DNA from: Saccharum officinarum
Lineage: Eukaryota > Streptophyta > Magnoliopsida > Poales > Poaceae
DNA: 64,000 nt
NCBI GenBank assembly: GCA_020631735.1
Contig: CM036225.1
Location: 67,940,662 to 68,004,661 of the forward strand
Reading direction: 5' to 3'
Shown here: positions 62,000 through 64,000 of the stretch, piece after piece
Numbering within the stretch: the first letter of the stretch is position 1
Layout of the letters: each line of letters opens with the position of its first letter
The notes under the pieces: model-generated
What the model was told of the DNA's origin: nothing
Seen by the model: the letters and a program-made list of their open reading frames with translations, nothing else
Database searches by the model: none
Program-made: the position numbers and the translations under genes

Positions 62000-64000
62000 A
62001 TGTCTAACGGGGAAGGACCACCTCCCACCTTTGAGGGGGATGATTTTCCATATTGGAAAATCCGCATGGAGGCGTATCTCGAAGCCATAGATGTTGGGTG
62101 TCTTAGAGCCGCAACCGAAGGGCTTCCCGCTATCAAGGATCCCGCAAACCCCATTGGTGACGAGGAGAAGTACGACCGGTGGAATGCAAAGGCCAAAAAT
62201 GCACTCTACCGGGGCTTAGGCAAAGATATCTTCAATCGTGTGCGTAATGCAAAGAACGCTCATGAATTGTGGGAAAATCTTTGTGCTCTCCATGAGGGAA
62301 CTAAGAGTGAGCGTGAGGAACGCTATCACATAGCTTTAAAGAAAATTAATTCTTTTGAAATGCTTCCCAAAGAAAGTGCTAATGACATGTACACTCGCTT
62401 GAATGTTCTTGTAGAGGACCTCAATGCTCTTGGGCTCACTAAAATGAGCCAATCGGATGTTGCAAGGAAGATCTTGAGCGTGCTTCCCGTTGAGAAGTAT
62501 GGTCACATTGTCACCGTGCTTCACCAAAGTGATCTTTCCACCGCAACACCGACTCAAGTATTAGGGAAAATCAATGCTCATGAGATGTACATGCATATCA
62601 CTCCGGAAGAGGGCTCATCATCTTCCAAGAAGAAAGACTTGGCCTTCAAAGCTAGTCATGACAAGAAGAAGAAGAAGGGCCAAGCCATGTTGGTGCAAGA
62701 AAGCTCAAGTGAAAGTGATGTTGATGATGAATCACTTGCACTCATGGTGAGAAAGACCACCAAGATGCTAAAGAAGCTCAACAAGAGTGGCATCAAGTTC
62801 GATGGCAAGAAGAAGAAATTCTTCACAAGTAGCAAGAGAAAGCCAATCTCGGAGATGGATTGCTACAATTGTGGTGAACTTGGCCACCTAGCTCATCAAT
62901 GCCCTAGACCACCAAAAGACAAGTACAAGAACAAGAACAAGGGCAAGAAAAATGATTCAAGTGATGAAGAAGAAGAGAAGAAGAAGAACAAGCCATACAA
63001 GAAGAAGGATGGCAAGAAGAAGGAGTTCCACAAGAAGAAGAAGGGAGGAAAGGCATACATTGTTGGTGATTGGCTCACCGACATTGAATCATCTTGTGAG
63101 TCCTCCGAAGATGAGAGCGATGATGAGAAAGAGAAGGTTGCCGCATTTGTGATGTGGCCATCATCTTCACCGATATCTTCATCACCACCTTCACCGCCTC
63201 CTTCACCATCATCATCCACTACTCACCTATGCCTTATGGCCAAGGGTGAACGAAAGGTACAAAACCATGATAGTGATGATAATGATGATAGTGATAGTGA
63301 TGATGAATATGACGCACCTTCTTATGATGAACTTGTAAAATTGCTAAACAAATACACTAAAATCATAAGAAGGACTAGAAATGAAAATGATGATCTTCAA
63401 AATGAAAATGAATCACTCTCATCCAAGCTTGAAAATATTCAAAAGACTAGTGGTGAGCTTAGAGTTCAAAATGAAGTGATGACTTCCACTCTCAAGGAGC
63501 TCAAAACCTCTTATAAAGAGCTTAAAGATCAACATGATAAACTTGAGAAGAAGCATGATGAGCTCATCACTAGCCATAATTCTCTAAAAGACAAATACAC
63601 CACATTAAAAATTGACCATGATAGTCTTGTGGTTGCTAATGAACTTGCTCTTGAGACACATGATGCTACTAACTATGTTGTTAAGTGTGATATAGCTACA
63701 TCATGTGATGATTTGATCATTGAAAGCATTGAGCAAGGTTCTAGTAGCAAAGGCAAGAGTGTGGTTGAGTCAAGCAACTATGATGATTATGCCAAGATCA
63801 AGTGTGAGAATGAGAAGCTTGCAAATGAGAACAAGAAGCTAAAAGGTTTGATGGCCCTTGAGAAGCAACCAACAAATGAGTCACTCATTGAAGAAAACAA
63901 AAAGCTCAAGCAAGAAAAAGAGCATCTCAAGACCGGCCTAAGCAAGTTCACAAGAGGCCAACATTTGCAAAGTGAGCTCCTCATGAACACCGTAATGAAG
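62000..64000 (+). CDS. Copia gag (element 2), open to the window edge
   Basis: From ATG at 62,000 the frame stays open for all 667 codons to the end, so the true product is longer. gag forms the particle in which the element's RNA is packaged and copied. The N-terminus has PPTFEGDDFPYWKIRMEAYL, the usual copia gag block (residues 7-27), followed by a helical gag domain to about 200 (LGKDIF, LWENLCALHEG, ARKILSVLP). Residues about 205-285 are lysine- and serine-rich. One zinc knuckle CYNCGELGHLAHQC occupies residues 288-301 with CX2CX4HX4C spacing. Then come a lysine-rich stretch (about 302-360), a Ser/Pro-rich linker (about 388-408), an acidic Asp/Ser run (about 423-437), and long heptad-like coiled coil rich in Glu, Lys, Leu and Asn from about 450 to the end. 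I chose this start because it is the first ATG after the primer site and precedes the conserved block. No lesion is visible. Confidence 0.9.
   Translation, partial: MSNGEGPPPTFEGDDFPYWKIRMEAYLEAIDVGCLRAATEGLPAIKDPANPIGDEEKYDRWNAKAKNALYRGLGKDIFNRVRNAKNAHELWENLCALHEGTKSEREERYHIALKKINSFEMLPKESANDMYTRLNVLVEDLNALGLTKMSQSDVARKILSVLPVEKYGHIVTVLHQSDLSTATPTQVLGKINAHEMYMHITPEEGSSSSKKKDLAFKASHDKKKKKGQAMLVQESSSESDVDDESLALMVRKTTKMLKKLNKSGIKFDGKKKKFFTSSKRKPISEMDCYNCGELGHLAHQCPRPPKDKYKNKNKGKKNDSSDEEEEKKKNKPYKKKDGKKKEFHKKKKGGKAYIVGDWLTDIESSCESSEDESDDEKEKVAAFVMWPSSSPISSSPPSPPPSPSSSTTHLCLMAKGERKVQNHDSDDNDDSDSDDEYDAPSYDELVKLLNKYTKIIRRTRNENDDLQNENESLSSKLENIQKTSGELRVQNEVMTSTLKELKTSYKELKDQHDKLEKKHDELITSHNSLKDKYTTLKIDHDSLVVANELALETHDATNYVVKCDIATSCDDLIIESIEQGSSSKGKSVVESSNYDDYAKIKCENEKLANENKKLKGLMALEKQPTNESLIEENKKLKQEKEHLKTGLSKFTRGQHLQSELLMNTVMK

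Larger units (their letters stand above)
60340..64000 (+). mobile_element. Ty1/copia LTR retrotransposon, 5' part (element 2)
   Basis: Starts abruptly inside a satellite monomer with TGAAAGCATC and runs off the window. Visible parts are the 5' LTR (60,340-61,946), primer binding site and an open gag. The LTR start (TGAAAGC, then a GGTTT...GGCAATTGATGACAAC region) and end (TTCACCCCCC...CTTTCA) resemble those of element 1 read in its sense direction, so both belong to related lineages, probably SIRE/Maximus. The LTR interior and gag sequence are clearly different, so it is another family. With no frame lesion in 667 codons of gag, it may be younger than element 1; the second LTR, needed to date it, is outside the window. 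Confidence 0.93.

Noticed and set aside
62896..63990. Minus-strand frames rich in Ser/Phe opposite gag of element 2, and a plus-strand Arg-rich frame at 62,952.
   Set aside because: These are other-frame readings of the Lys/Asp/Ser-rich gag, which is open in one frame from 62,000 to the end.

Overview
The window looks like pericentromeric or centromeric heterochromatin of a grass. About 50 kb of the 64 kb is tandem satellite DNA with a basic monomer of 137 bp. The rest is two LTR retrotransposons of the Ty1/copia superfamily that landed in the satellite. There is no cellular gene, RNA gene or CRISPR array that I can support. The monomer length and sequence style fit, from memory, the 137-bp centromeric satellite of Andropogoneae grasses (the sorghum CEN38 / sugarcane SCEN type), so sorghum, sugarcane, Miscanthus or a relative is my best guess. 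A database comparison would settle it.

Layout. (1) 1-20,809: satellite in one orientation, diverged, with nested segmental duplications (about 13.3 kb, 2.67 kb, 2.24 kb, 275 bp and 268 bp offsets). (2) 20,815-31,105: a complete but decayed copia element on the minus strand, flanked by the 5-bp target duplication GTGCG. It has two LTRs, a tRNA-Met-type primer site, a polypurine tract, and gag and pol broken by frameshifts and a nonsense codon. (3) 31,111-41,375: the same satellite continuing in the same orientation, with one ~0.95-kb tandem duplication. (4) 41,376-41,475: exactly 100 N, an assembly gap. (5) 41,476-60,339: satellite in the opposite orientation, organised as a higher-order repeat (HOR). 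Nine consecutive complete copies of a 1,620-1,621-bp 12-monomer unit are followed by about 2.7 copies of a 1,080-1,081-bp 8-monomer unit. (6) 60,340-64,000: the 5' part of a second copia element on the plus strand, with LTR, primer site and a gag frame open to the window edge.

The most interesting signal is the HOR block. The 8-mer equals the 12-mer minus monomers 8-11, and the length arithmetic agrees to the base. Interior 12-mer copies share derived variants, while copies at both edges keep the states seen in the 8-mer, which points to expansion from the middle of the array. The two retroelements belong to related lineages (similar LTR ends, same two-base spacing to the primer site). Both carry CpG-rich clusters of a palindromic ACCGGACGCGTCCGGT core in the LTR. 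The first is dead; the second may be intact in gag. The orientation switch falls exactly on the assembly gap, so it may be a scaffolding artefact.
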